Assembly (NCBI RefSeq): GCF_009674765.1
Contig: NZ_WKKF01000003.1
Span: 273,848 to 337,847 of the forward strand
Direction: 5' to 3'
Length of the DNA stretch: 64,000 nt
DNA from: Metabacillus idriensis
GTDB taxonomy: Bacteria; Bacillota; Bacilli; Bacillales; Bacillaceae
This document shows positions 1 to 8,090 of this stretch, piece after piece. Under the pieces are notes generated by a model that made no database searches, was not told where the DNA came from, and saw only the letters and a program-made list of their open reading frames with translations. The position numbers were made by a program, and so were the translations under genes. Each line of letters begins with the position of its first letter. Within the stretch, counting starts at the first letter, position 1.

Positions 1-621
1 GCGATGTTTTCCGCGATGATGCTGCTGCCGATTTTTCTCCAGAATGCATTAGGCTACAGTCCGTTGAAGGCAGGTTTGGTCATGCTGCCGGGCGGAATTG
101 TCATGGGAATTATGTCACCCATTACAGGCCGTTTATTTGATAAATTTGGTGCCAAGTGGCTTGCGCTTATCGGGCTTGGGCTGGTCGCGAATACTTTGTG
201 GCAATTTGCCTTCATCACAGTGTCAACCTCCTACAGCACAATTATGATTTTTAATACGCTGTTAATGCTGGGGATTTCAATGGTTATGATGCCGATTATG
301 ACCAACGCTTTGAACGAACTGCCGCCTCCCTTATATCCGCATGGCACGGCCATTATCAGTACGCTCCAGCAGGTTGCCGGCGCAGTCGGGACAGCATTGC
401 TTGTCTCTATCATGACCAATGGTTCTGCTCGTTTTATGGAAAGTACGCTGATTAAGGATGACGCTGCTACCTTACAAATTCTAGCGATGATTTCTGGCAT
501 GAAAAGTGCATTCTTGTTTGCATTCGGACTAGTTGCCATCGCATGGATCGTTTCATTATTTATCAAACGGGCTGTGCCTGAAGAACAGAGTTTGAAAATG
601 AAGCAAGGTGCTGCGAACTGA
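1..621 (+). CDS. MFS drug exporter, DHA2 (EmrB/QacA) type, C-terminal part only
   Basis: The reading frame is already open at base 1, so the gene starts outside the window. The visible part, about 206 residues, is a string of hydrophobic segments joined by short loops. It includes the major-facilitator-like stretch GRLFDKFGAKW and ends in a short charged cytoplasmic tail. Loop pattern and sequence resemble the C-terminal half of 14-helix DHA2 exporters such as LmrB/EmrB, which expel toxic compounds using the proton gradient. The substrate cannot be read from this fragment. A GC-rich hairpin followed by T residues lies about 55 bases downstream. Confidence 0.8.
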   Translation, partial: AMFSAMMLLPIFLQNALGYSPLKAGLVMLPGGIVMGIMSPITGRLFDKFGAKWLALIGLGLVANTLWQFAFITVSTSYSTIMIFNTLLMLGISMVMMPIMTNALNELPPPLYPHGTAIISTLQQVAGAVGTALLVSIMTNGSARFMESTLIKDDAATLQILAMISGMKSAFLFAFGLVAIAWIVSLFIKRAVPEEQSLKMKQGAAN

Positions 622-673
622 CAAAGAGGTAACACATTATCAGGGCGGGCTAATCTATGGCTTTTTATTCCCT

Positions 674-702
674 GGCCAAACAACCAGGGTTTGGCCCTTT
701 TT
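674..702 (+). terminator. Rho-independent terminator of the MFS gene
   Basis: Perfect 8 bp stem (674-681 with 689-696), 7-base loop, then a run of five T on the plus strand. It lies 53 bases after the exporter stop codon. Confidence 0.8.
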
Positions 703-774
703 AAACAATCCTTATACGAAATAAAAAGGCCTTTCATAGTGACCTGAGAAATCTGTAAGAGAATGACATGAACA

Positions 775-814
775 AAACAAGGCGGGCAAAGTTAATCCTT
801 TGCCCGCCTTGTTT
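775..814. terminator. 16 bp perfect inverted repeat, probable bidirectional terminator
   Basis: Arms 775-790 and 799-814 match perfectly over 16 bp around an 8-base loop. The outer part of each arm is A/T-rich, so either strand gives a stem ending in U residues. It separates the MFS exporter from helD. Confidence 0.6.
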
Positions 815-1007
815 AAGTATATATCAGTAAAAACCGTCAATTTCATTGTTAAAGTATACATTGATAAAAACGGGAAGCTGTGATATATTACTATAGAAAC
901 ACATTTTAAATATATAATAATATAAATTTATCCCTATTTTAATCTTACAACAAAACCCCTCTTCAGTCAACCCTTATTTTTCAATTTTTTTTAAAGGAGT
1001 GCTTTGA

Positions 1008-3347
1008 ATGAACAATGACCTTCGGCAGGAGCAGGAACGATTGGATCAGGTGACCGGGACAATTTCGGAGCAGATCGGCAAGCTTGCAGATGAAGCCGGC
1101 CGGCGCCGGAGTGAAGTGGTCCATATCCAAAGGCACTTTTGGGATGAGGTCAAGGTGAACACAGATACGTTTGACGACTATCTTGAGACAATCATCGGCT
1201 TAAGGCAGCAGGCGCAGGCCCTGACCGTGAGCCAGAACACTCACAGGCATGCAAAAAGCCGGCTGTCTGTCCTGCAGCGCATGCAAAAAACGCCTTATTT
1301 TGGACGTATCGATTTCATCGAAGAAGGAACTCAGGAAGCCGAAAGAGTCTATATCGGCATCTCTACGCTTACGGATTCAAGCGGTGAGGATTTCCTGATT
1401 TATGACTGGCGGGCTCCGGTCTCGAGTGTTTACTACGATTATCCGCCCGGTCCAGCTGAATATAAGACTCCCGGCGGCGTCATCAAAGGCAGTCTCGAGA
1501 AAAAATGGCAGTACATCATCCGCGGAGGCACTGTAGAATCGATGTTTGACACGAGTCTTACCATTGGAGACGAGATTTTAAAGCAGGTGCTTGGCAAAGG
1601 AACAGACAAACATATGCACAGCATAGTGGCCACCATTCAGCAGGAGCAAAACCGGATCATCAGGCATATCAGCAGCAGGCTGCTCATTGTGCAAGGTGCT
1701 GCAGGCAGCGGCAAGACATCGGCTGCCATGCAGCGGATCGCTTACTTGCTCTACAAGTATCGGGATCGTCTGAAGGCTGATCAAATCATTCTATTTTCGC
1801 CTAATTCGATGTTTAACAGCTACGTATCCAATGTCTTGCCTGAACTTGGCGAAGAGAATATGCAGCAGGTTACGTTCCAGGAATACTTGAACCACCGGCT
1901 GAGCAGCTCATTTCAAGTTGAGGATCCTTATGATCAATTGGAATATGTGCTCACCGCCACAGATGATCCTTCCCACAGGACAAGGTCTGCAAGCATCAAG
2001 TTCAAGGCATCGGCCCTGTTTTTCGAAACCATAAAAGCATACAGTCAATCGCTTGAAGAATCCGGCATGATGTTTAGAGGGATGAAATTCAGAGGAAAAC
2101 CATTTGTCTCTGCCAAACAAATCGAAGAAAGGTTTTATAGCAGCGACACCTCTATCCGCTTTTCCAACAGAATCGAGAAGCTGACAGAATGGCTGAGTGA
2201 GAAAATCGATGAAACCGAAAAAATCGAGCTGACCAAGCCGTGGGTTCAGGAAGAAATTGAGCTTCTCAGCAAAGATGAGTATCAAAAGGCTTTTGCCTAC
2301 TTAGAGAAAAAACAGGGTTCGAAAGTCGATCTTGATGATTACGAAAAAGAGATCAAGGTGCTCGGCCGGATGGTTGTCCGCAAGAAGTTGAAGCCGCTCC
2401 GGAAATGGGTGCAGGCGCTTCGTTTCGTCCATTTTACAACCATCTATAGGCAGCTTTTTTCAAACCCGGCGAGCATCAACAAGTGGATTGCGGGGAACAC
2501 ACCTGAGGAGTGGGAGGATATTTGCCTGTTGACCATGAACATGCTTAATGAGGGCAAACTTTATTATGAGGATGCTCCGCCGTTTTTATTTTTGAAAGAG
2601 CAGATTCAGGGGTTTCAGACAAACACCTCTATTAAGCACGTGCTTGTAGACGAGGCACAGGATTATTCTCCGTTTCAATTCGAGTTTTTGAAACGATTGT
2701 TTCCTTCCGCAAAGATGACCGTGCTCGGGGACTTTAACCAGGCAATCTTCGTTCACGCAAGCGAAATGTCCGATTTCCACCCGCTTACCGGCTTATATGG
2801 GCCTGATGAAACAGAAGCGATTCTCTTAAACCGAAGCTACAGATCCACTAAACCGATTACCGAATTCACACGGAGGCTCGTTCCTGGCGGAGAACAAATT
2901 GCCCCTTTTGAACGCGACGGCGAGATGCCTGTGCTGACACAGATATCCGACCGAGCCGAGCTGCACCGCCGCATCACATCTAAAGTCGCAGACTTTCAAA
3001 AGCGGGGGTACCATTCGATCGCGGTCATATGCAAATCCGCTGCCGAAAGCACCCATGCCTACAATGCCTTGGGAAGCATTGAAGACATTAAGCTAGTAAA
3101 AAGCGGCTCAGTTGAGTACGAGCAAGGCATTGTTGTCATCCCTGCGTATTTGGCCAAAGGCATAGAATTCGACGCCGTCATCATATATGACGCATCCGCA
3201 CAAGTATACTTTGATGAGAGCCTTCGCAGATTGTTCTATACCGCCTGCACCCGGGCTTTGCATCACTTACAGCTGTTCAGTGTTGGTGAACCGTGTGCAT
3301 TTTTGCAGGAGGCATCGAGGGAGAGTTTGATTCAGAGTTCGACTTAA
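1008..3347 (+). CDS. helD: HelD-type superfamily 1 helicase-like ATPase, RNA polymerase recycling factor
   Basis: A 779-residue protein. The N-terminal roughly 90 residues are charged and helical (the arm that enters RNA polymerase in characterised HelD proteins). A Walker A motif with consensus GxxGSGKT lies at residues 230-237, a DEAQD Walker B-like motif near 550, and UvrD-type C-terminal motifs follow. HelD-family proteins in Bacillus bind RNA polymerase and use ATP to release it from stalled complexes or nucleic acid. The length fits B. subtilis HelD. The ATG at 1008 follows a clear AAAGGAG site. The gene is monocistronic, closed by a 15 bp terminator. The specific role here is inferred from the family. 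Confidence 0.88.
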   Translation: MNNDLRQEQERLDQVTGTISEQIGKLADEAGRRRSEVVHIQRHFWDEVKVNTDTFDDYLETIIGLRQQAQALTVSQNTHRHAKSRLSVLQRMQKTPYFGRIDFIEEGTQEAERVYIGISTLTDSSGEDFLIYDWRAPVSSVYYDYPPGPAEYKTPGGVIKGSLEKKWQYIIRGGTVESMFDTSLTIGDEILKQVLGKGTDKHMHSIVATIQQEQNRIIRHISSRLLIVQGAAGSGKTSAAMQRIAYLLYKYRDRLKADQIILFSPNSMFNSYVSNVLPELGEENMQQVTFQEYLNHRLSSSFQVEDPYDQLEYVLTATDDPSHRTRSASIKFKASALFFETIKAYSQSLEESGMMFRGMKFRGKPFVSAKQIEERFYSSDTSIRFSNRIEKLTEWLSEKIDETEKIELTKPWVQEEIELLSKDEYQKAFAYLEKKQGSKVDLDDYEKEIKVLGRMVVRKKLKPLRKWVQALRFVHFTTIYRQLFSNPASINKWIAGNTPEEWEDICLLTMNMLNEGKLYYEDAPPFLFLKEQIQGFQTNTSIKHVLVDEAQDYSPFQFEFLKRLFPSAKMTVLGDFNQAIFVHASEMSDFHPLTGLYGPDETEAILLNRSYRSTKPITEFTRRLVPGGEQIAPFERDGEMPVLTQISDRAELHRRITSKVADFQKRGYHSIAVICKSAAESTHAYNALGSIEDIKLVKSGSVEYEQGIVVIPAYLAKGIEFDAVIIYDASAQVYFDESLRRLFYTACTRALHHLQLFSVGEPCAFLQEASRESLIQSST

Positions 3348-3360
3348 AGGAATAGTAAAA

Positions 3361-3400
3361 AAGGAAGGAAAGGCATACATTCTGCCTTTCCTTCCTTTTT
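3361..3400. terminator. Strong terminator after helD
   Basis: Perfect 15 bp stem (3361-3375 with 3383-3397), 7-base loop and a T run on the plus strand. An A run precedes the left arm, so it can also serve the convergent glyoxalase-fold gene. Confidence 0.85.
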
Positions 3401-3410
3401 ATCATAAATC

Positions 3411-3806
3411 CTATTTCGCATTCACATCAGGCTGATGAATCCCAAAGATATTGCCTTCGGTATCAAGGTAGTACCCTTGCCACGCCATTCCGGGCAGCGC
3501 ATATTTCGGTAATGCCACCTTGCCGCCTTGCTCGATAATTTTCGTTTCCGTTACATCGTAGTTTTCCACTCCCAATGTACAGGAAAATCCATTTAACGGC
3601 TGGTTTTGTTCCGGCGGAGGACCTTGTCTCTGCATCAAAGCCCCATTGATTCCGGGTTCATTCTCGTCGCCGGTCACTGCTCCAAAGTAAGGAAGCCCGG
3701 CATAATCACTCCAGTCCTGAAATGTCCAACCGAATACCTCTCCATAAAACTTCTTTGCGCGTTCCATGTCGTTTACGTGAATTTCAAAGTGAATTAATCT
3801 GCCCAT
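3411..3806 (-). CDS. VOC (glyoxalase/bleomycin resistance fold) family protein
   Basis: A 131-residue single-domain protein beginning GRLIHFEIHVNDMERAKKFY, which is the usual first beta-alpha unit of the vicinal-oxygen-chelate fold. It ends with the typical DTEGNIFGIHQPD strand. Such proteins bind a metal and act on small molecules or bind antibiotics, but this one belongs to the large uncharacterised PhnB/YwkD-like group and no substrate can be given. The ATG at 3806 is preceded by GGGAGGT at good spacing. It is convergent with helD and probably shares its terminator. Confidence 0.82.
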   Translation of the reverse strand: MGRLIHFEIHVNDMERAKKFYGEVFGWTFQDWSDYAGLPYFGAVTGDENEPGINGALMQRQGPPPEQNQPLNGFSCTLGVENYDVTETKIIEQGGKVALPKYALPGMAWQGYYLDTEGNIFGIHQPDVNAK

Positions 3807-4470
3807 GAGTACCTCCCATATCCCTAATAATTTATGATAATTTTCATAATACTTCTTTATAGTAAATCAATCTCTTACCCAAGTTCAATGATTTATCCCA
3901 TTTTCTTACATAAGTCTTGCGTTTTTTTATTTAAGGCTCCTGTTATACGTAACACATAAGTATCGTTCGTATCATCAAAAAGATAAAAACACCTGTTGCC
4001 TAAAGGGTAATCAACCTTTAAATCCTACATTTAATCTCAATGAAAAAAAGCAGGAACCTTTTAAGGTTTCTGCTTCATAATTTAAAACGAGCTTTGTCAC
4101 ACATTCCGCATGTGTCGACTTCTGGTCACTACTTCAATTGACCATATAAGGGTTAGAAAAACGGTAATGTTAAGATCCTTGTTTTTCTTCAAATAATTTT
4201 AATGAATAAAGTTATGTAGCAACTCCGGCGTTATATCATTTATATTTATAAGCTTCTTCAGCTAGTTGGTGACAGAGTGGTGGCATAAAGAAACATACTG
4301 CCACCAATTCTATCTGTTTAAATCAGAATAAGGATAAACAAAAGCCTATTTATCAACGTTTTCAATCTTAATCTAATATAATCAGATTCGCTTTACAACG
4401 TATGATCCACAACACTCTTCTATAACTAATGGTCAGCCTGATTTCCGCTTGACCATTTTTATCCAGTTCA
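3807..4470. other. Gene-poor interval with a minus-strand terminator-like hairpin
   Basis: No credible coding sequence is visible in these 664 bases. At 4043-4073 a 9 bp stem with one G-U pair is followed on the minus strand by a T run, so it can end leftward transcripts. A 7 bp hairpin at 4279-4305 and an 8 bp inverted repeat at 4428-4457 are also present. The latter has its T run on the plus strand. The interval is A/T-rich. Confidence 0.4.
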
Positions 4471-5352
4471 TTATTTTTTCCAATACGCTTTTGCTTCTTC
4501 CTCAAGCACTTTCAACCTACTATAATAATCAGGAAATTCACTGAGATGAGCTAGTGCAATTTTTCCAGTAGTGATAGGTTCATCCGCAGTAACATTAGTC
4601 TGATTGTATTTTCTTCCATGTTCAAGTTCGGTATTTACTCCCATCCAAAACTCATTTAAATCAAATTTACTATTGGTAAAATCAATACCTAAAAGTAAAG
4701 CTATTGCTGCTGCTTCCTCTTTAGAAAAGCTAGTTTTAGAGGTGTTAGAATTTGTTGTATCAATATTTTCGGGTCTAAACATATTTGAATTTTTTATAAT
4801 TATATTTTTGTCATTACGATGACCATAAGCATCTTCCGTAGCTACTGCATCTGATTTGGTAACATGAATAGTACCAAATGGATGGTTAGGAGGAGCATAT
4901 ATCGAATAAAGTTTTAGCGGAATATTTCCTGTATTGGTTAGATTATGCCATGTTCCAGCGGGTATCATTATTGCAAAATCGTCATAGACATTTCTTTCAA
5001 AGTCAAAATTATCTTTACTCTTGCCCATTTGAACAATTCCCTGTCCTTGTTCAATACGTAAGAACTGATCAACGTCAGGATGCATTTCCAAACCGATATC
5101 TTCGCCAACATTGAGACTCATTAAAGTAACTTGCAAACGATCCCCTGTCCATAAAGCGGTACGATAGGTTTTGTTTCGCTTCGTAGCCTCATTGATATTA
5201 ACTCCAAATGGTTCTGATCCATAATCTTTAAAACCATATTGGTTAGTACCCTTAGGAATATTCCTGTAAACAGACTGTCTTTCACTCATTGGTGCATTAA
5301 CATAATAATGATATTGATTTTGATATGGATAAATACTAGGGACATTGTACAT
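4471..5352 (-). CDS. Cupin domain protein fused to a DUF5661 domain, probable spore-associated
   Basis: A 293-residue protein. Residues about 70-160 form a cupin barrel with motif 1 containing H91, D95 and Q96 (HPDVDQFLRIEQGQG) and motif 2 with H136 (IPAGTWHNLTNTG). After a Ser/Asn/Thr-rich linker, residues about 208-293 match the DUF5661 pattern (GIDF..FDLNEFWMGVNTELEHG, TGKIALAHLSEFPDYY). The frame is open upstream to a GTG at 5370, but the only good ribosome site (GAAGGGA) is 9 bases before the ATG at 5352, so that start is chosen. Related proteins in spore formers carry a Tyr/Pro/Asn-rich N-terminus like this one. Catalysis is unknown. Neighbouring YuzF and manganese catalase suggest a coat function. 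Confidence 0.78.
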   Translation of the reverse strand: MYNVPSIYPYQNQYHYYVNAPMSERQSVYRNIPKGTNQYGFKDYGSEPFGVNINEATKRNKTYRTALWTGDRLQVTLMSLNVGEDIGLEMHPDVDQFLRIEQGQGIVQMGKSKDNFDFERNVYDDFAIMIPAGTWHNLTNTGNIPLKLYSIYAPPNHPFGTIHVTKSDAVATEDAYGHRNDKNIIIKNSNMFRPENIDTTNSNTSKTSFSKEEAAAIALLLGIDFTNSKFDLNEFWMGVNTELEHGRKYNQTNVTADEPITTGKIALAHLSEFPDYYSRLKVLEEEAKAYWKK

Positions 5353-5414
5353 TTTCTTCATTCCCTTCACAGATATACAAAAACATCATATGCCTATCCT
5401 TAGGGAATGTTCTT

Positions 5415-5573
5415 CTATTTATTTTTACTTATAATCTTAAGATCTATATAACACACACAATTCTTAGCAATCAAGCTATCGATGGTCTGTGATACATCTT
5501 GCAAAAACGTTTTCCATTTTTCTCCTAAAGATTTGATTAATCCAATATGGAACCTGATCTCATAAGGTTCCAC
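5415..5573 (-). pseudogene. 52-codon open fragment downstream of the hydrogenase relic
   Basis: From a GTG at 5573 the minus strand reads a 52-residue stretch with protein-like composition (IRFHIGLIKSLGEKWKTFLQ) and a stop at 5415. There is no well-placed ribosome binding site and I recognise no family. It lies directly downstream of the decayed hydrogenase sequence in the same orientation, so it may be another remnant of the same locus. It could also be a genuine small gene or chance. Confidence 0.25.
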
Positions 5574-5609
5574 TCCTATGAGATACCCCTTTTAAGATTC
5601 TTTCTGTTG

Positions 5610-5878
5610 TTACAATGATTGAAACAAGTGAAAGTTATGCGCTGAGATATCTAAAGTTTGATATTCATGTAAATTGGCAAGTGGATAAACGGTAAGCTAC
5701 TGATAAAAAAGGCGGATATGATTTTGTAAAAACTCACATCGATGAAAGATGTCTCGTAATTATTTTCCTTGTTCAATGTTTAAAGCATCTTCTAAAGCAC
5801 GGAATGAAGCCATTGAGTGGGCTGAGAGCAAATGCCGCTAATCCGCGCCAATGGATTAATCACGATTCTCTTACTCAT
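5610..5878 (-). pseudogene. Relic of a [NiFe]-hydrogenase large subunit gene
   Basis: The minus strand from an ATG at 5878 reads KRIVINPLARISGICS, resembling the N-terminus of [NiFe]-hydrogenase large subunits joined directly to their L1 motif region (RICGICS). A 2-base frame change follows. The next frame reads AHSMASFRALEDALNIEQGK, stop, LRDIFHRCEFLQNHIRLFYQ, stop, and a weaker continuation to 5610. These blocks are consecutive hallmarks of the family after the L1 motif. The segment between the N-terminal RISG and the L1 RxCG is missing, consistent with recombination between two similar short sequences. An internal deletion, a frameshift and two in-frame stops make this a dead gene. Confidence 0.8.
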
Positions 5879-5981
5879 CCTTCACCACCCCTGTCGTGTC
5901 ATAGCTAATGAACAGCGCCATGGCATCTGGAGAACCAAACTGAGCATAAAAGAGTCCAATTGAACAGTTGTTTTTCAGTCT
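5871..5981 (-). pseudogene. 3' fragment of an unidentified upstream gene, possibly hydrogenase-linked
   Basis: A minus-strand open stretch (…FGSPDAMALFISYDTTGVVKDE, stop at 5871-5873) overlaps the ATG of the large-subunit relic in the way translationally coupled genes do. In hydrogenase operons the small subunit or a linked gene usually precedes the large subunit, but I do not recognise this C-terminus. It appears cut off towards the yuzF promoter. Confidence 0.3.
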
Positions 5982-6039
5982 TTTTTCATATCGAGAAACA
6001 TATACTCAGTAAGAATGACTTCAGAATAGGAGGATCTAA

Positions 6040-6249
6040 ATGACAAACAACAACCTGTTAAGCTTTTATGATCCCTATGTTTATCAGACATTAACAACCA
6101 TTGTTGGTAAAATGGTTACTGTTCAAACCATAAGAGGCAGCGTTCGTGGCTCCTTGAAAAATGTAATGCCAGATCACATTGTTGTCGAATCTAACGAAAC
6201 TCCCTTTTTTATTCGTACCCAGCAAATTATTTGGGTTTTTCCTGGTTAA
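6040..6249 (+). CDS. yuzF: YuzF-like DUF2642 protein
   Basis: A 69-residue protein beginning NNNLLSFYDPYVYQTLTT and continuing with a small beta-rich DUF2642 domain (VGKMVTVQTIRGSVRGSL, IRTQQIIWVFPG). DUF2642 proteins are found in spore formers and several are sporulation-expressed or coat-associated, but their biochemical role is unknown. AGGAGGATCTAA precedes the ATG. A -10-like CATATACT at 5999-6006 would fit a mother-cell sigma factor but has no convincing -35 partner. It lies 24 bases before the catalase gene and is probably co-transcribed with it. Confidence 0.8.
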   Translation: MTNNNLLSFYDPYVYQTLTTIVGKMVTVQTIRGSVRGSLKNVMPDHIVVESNETPFFIRTQQIIWVFPG

Positions 6250-6273
6250 CAAAAAGGAAGTGGAGGGGAAAAA

Positions 6274-7164
6274 ATGTTTAAAAGAATAAATAAATTGGCA
6301 ATTGAACTTCCTATACCCGCACACGGCGATATGAATGCAGCAGCAGCAGTACAAGAGCTCTTGGGTGGCAAGTTTGGGGAGATGTCTACCTTAAATAACT
6401 ATATGTTTCAGTCTTTTAACTTCAGAAATAAAAAAAAGCTAAAACCATTCTATGAGTTAGTGGCAAGCATTACAGCAGAAGAATTTGGTCATGTAGAACT
6501 TGTTTCTAATACGATTAATTTGTTATCGGTAGGGAATACTTTTCCAGGGGATCCAGATATTACTCCACTTCAAAATGGGAAGGATGCGAGAAACACCCAC
6601 CATTTTATTTCTACAGCTCAAACGGCTATACCAGGTGATTCAATGGGAAGACCTTGGACTGGTGATAATGTTTTTAATAGCGGAAATCTGGTTTTAGATT
6701 TAACACATAACTTTTTTCTAGAAATTGGTGCACGTACACATAAAATGAGAGTTTATGAGATGACTGATCACCCAGTTGCTAGAACCATGATTGGGTATTT
6801 GCTTGTTCGTGGAGGAACACATATCCTCGCCTATGCGAAAGCAATCGAAATTGCTACAGGGGTAGACTTGACGAAAATGCTTCCAATTCCAAATCTTGAT
6901 AACTCAAAATTTGATTATGCCAAACCGTTCATAGAAAAAGGCTTAAGCAATGTGCTATTCACATGGAGCGAAACAGAATACAGGGATATCGGAATGATTT
7001 GGAAAGGAACAAATCCGGAAAATGGGCAACCGCTTGAAGTGAAAATTGGTACTCCTGAAGGCGGACCAATTCCAGACTTAGAGGATTTACCTGAAGAATT
7101 TGCTCCTGGTATTACTAGGGACGATTATGAATTAATCAAAAAACGTCTAATGGAAAATTTATAA
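6274..7164 (+). CDS. Manganese catalase family protein (YdhU/YjqC/CotJC-like)
   Basis: A 296-residue protein with the ferritin-like four-helix fold of dimanganese catalases, which break down hydrogen peroxide without haem. Predicted metal ligands are present: E36 (FGEMSTLNNY), E70 and H73 (EEFGHVEL), E150 (FFLEIGARTHKMRVYEM) and H183 (GGTHILAYAKA). Length is normal for the family. GGAGGGG precedes the ATG. In spore formers such catalases are often coat proteins (CotJC relatives), which agrees with yuzF directly upstream and the cupin protein nearby. A terminator follows 44 bases downstream. Confidence 0.9.
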   Translation: MFKRINKLAIELPIPAHGDMNAAAAVQELLGGKFGEMSTLNNYMFQSFNFRNKKKLKPFYELVASITAEEFGHVELVSNTINLLSVGNTFPGDPDITPLQNGKDARNTHHFISTAQTAIPGDSMGRPWTGDNVFNSGNLVLDLTHNFFLEIGARTHKMRVYEMTDHPVARTMIGYLLVRGGTHILAYAKAIEIATGVDLTKMLPIPNLDNSKFDYAKPFIEKGLSNVLFTWSETEYRDIGMIWKGTNPENGQPLEVKIGTPEGGPIPDLEDLPEEFAPGITRDDYELIKKRLMENL

Positions 7165-7207
7165 TGGTTTTTTTGCAGGAAAAATATTAATTAAATTTGG
7201 ATTTGTT

Positions 7208-7240
7208 TAGCGAACGGCAACAGCCACTGTTCGCTATTTT
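7208..7240 (+). terminator. Terminator of the yuzF-catalase unit
   Basis: 8 bp stem (7208-7215 with 7229-7236) followed by TTTT on the plus strand, 44 bases after the catalase stop codon. Confidence 0.75.
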
Positions 7241-7425
7241 CATTCATACTTCAACAATCCAAGTTGACACTTAAATAGAATCAGTTTGAAGTCGTCTGAT
7301 GAAAATTTTTCCTTGTTTTTTTATTATTCTTGGAAACTTAACTCACTAGAAAACGATAGAAAATTTTACTTTTCACGCTGGCAGCAAAGATGTCAGTTAT
7401 GTTAGTCTCTGTATGACAATAAATA

Positions 7426-7454
7426 AGAGCCTCCCCACTCAGGAAAGGCCCTCT
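7426..7454 (-). terminator. Weak terminator candidate of the minus-strand gene pair
   Basis: Read on the minus strand, a bulged stem (7454-7446 with 7432-7426) is followed by TATTTATT. It lies about 150 bases beyond the stop of the gene at 7608-8072. Confidence 0.35.
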
Positions 7455-7607
7455 ACTCACTGTTAAATCTTTATTTATCTTTACTTACAAGTAGCGAACA
7501 GCACTCCACATGCCTTAAGTGTTTGCAGCAATACTGGCGGTATGCTGTGAGTTTATTTATCTTCCTGTTCAATAAAATTGTTTTCCGTTCCACTGTACAG
7601 CTCTGCC

Positions 7608-8072
7608 TTAATATTCTCCTTTGATGACAAAAAACGAGCCCCTGATGGTTCCAGCGAGTTTAGACTTCTGTCTGGCAAACTTAAACTTGCCTTCTAACTC
7701 CTTTGGTATCTCCATTCCCTCAGAAAGCTTAAAGCCCACTGCCCTCTTCTTCTGATCATCAACGGTATACATGATGTTGACCGCGAGACCATCCTCATAA
7801 AAAACGTAGGCAAATTTAATATTTGCCACTTGAAATCTGGACGTTTCCAGCGGTTTGGCCGCAAACTCGATATCACGCTCTTCCTTTAAAATCCGGTTCA
7901 CATAATCGATTGTCTCCTGGCTTTCGTTCGCTGGTACAACCGCAAATTCGTGTTTGTATTTGTTCATAAAGTAACGAGATTCATTTGCCCGTAAACCAGC
8001 AAGCGCTTCTGCTGCAGGCGAAGACTCTAAACCAGCCGCAGACACATTTTTAAAATCAACGATACAGGACAT
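7608..8072 (-). CDS. Conserved protein of unknown function next to a GyrI-like gene
   Basis: A 154-residue soluble protein with no signal peptide or membrane segment. It has alternating charged and beta-type stretches (NIKFAYVFYEDGLAVNIMYT) and a basic C-terminus ending in GSFFVIKGEY. I do not recognise the family. The frame has an earlier ATG at 8078, but AGGAGG is only one base from it and 7 bases from the ATG at 8072, which is therefore the start. It lies 18 bases after the GyrI-like gene on the same strand, so the two are probably an operon divergent from the WYL regulator. That suggests a regulated response module, but the inducing signal is unknown. Confidence 0.6.
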   Translation of the reverse strand: MSCIVDFKNVSAAGLESSPAAEALAGLRANESRYFMNKYKHEFAVVPANESQETIDYVNRILKEERDIEFAAKPLETSRFQVANIKFAYVFYEDGLAVNIMYTVDDQKKRAVGFKLSEGMEIPKELEGKFKFARQKSKLAGTIRGSFFVIKGEY

Positions 8073-8090
8073 TGCCATCCCTCCTTTTGA

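Larger units (their letters stand above)
7165..7607. other. Convergent intergenic interval between catalase and the unrecognised gene
   Basis: These 443 bases hold the two terminators listed at 7208-7240 and 7426-7454 and otherwise A/T-rich sequence. I see no coding signal, promoter or repeat family member. Confidence 0.5.

Noticed and set aside
4428-4457. 8 bp inverted repeat just after the cupin gene, considered as its terminator
   Set aside because: The T run is on the wrong strand for the cupin transcript. The better minus-strand candidate is at 4043-4073.
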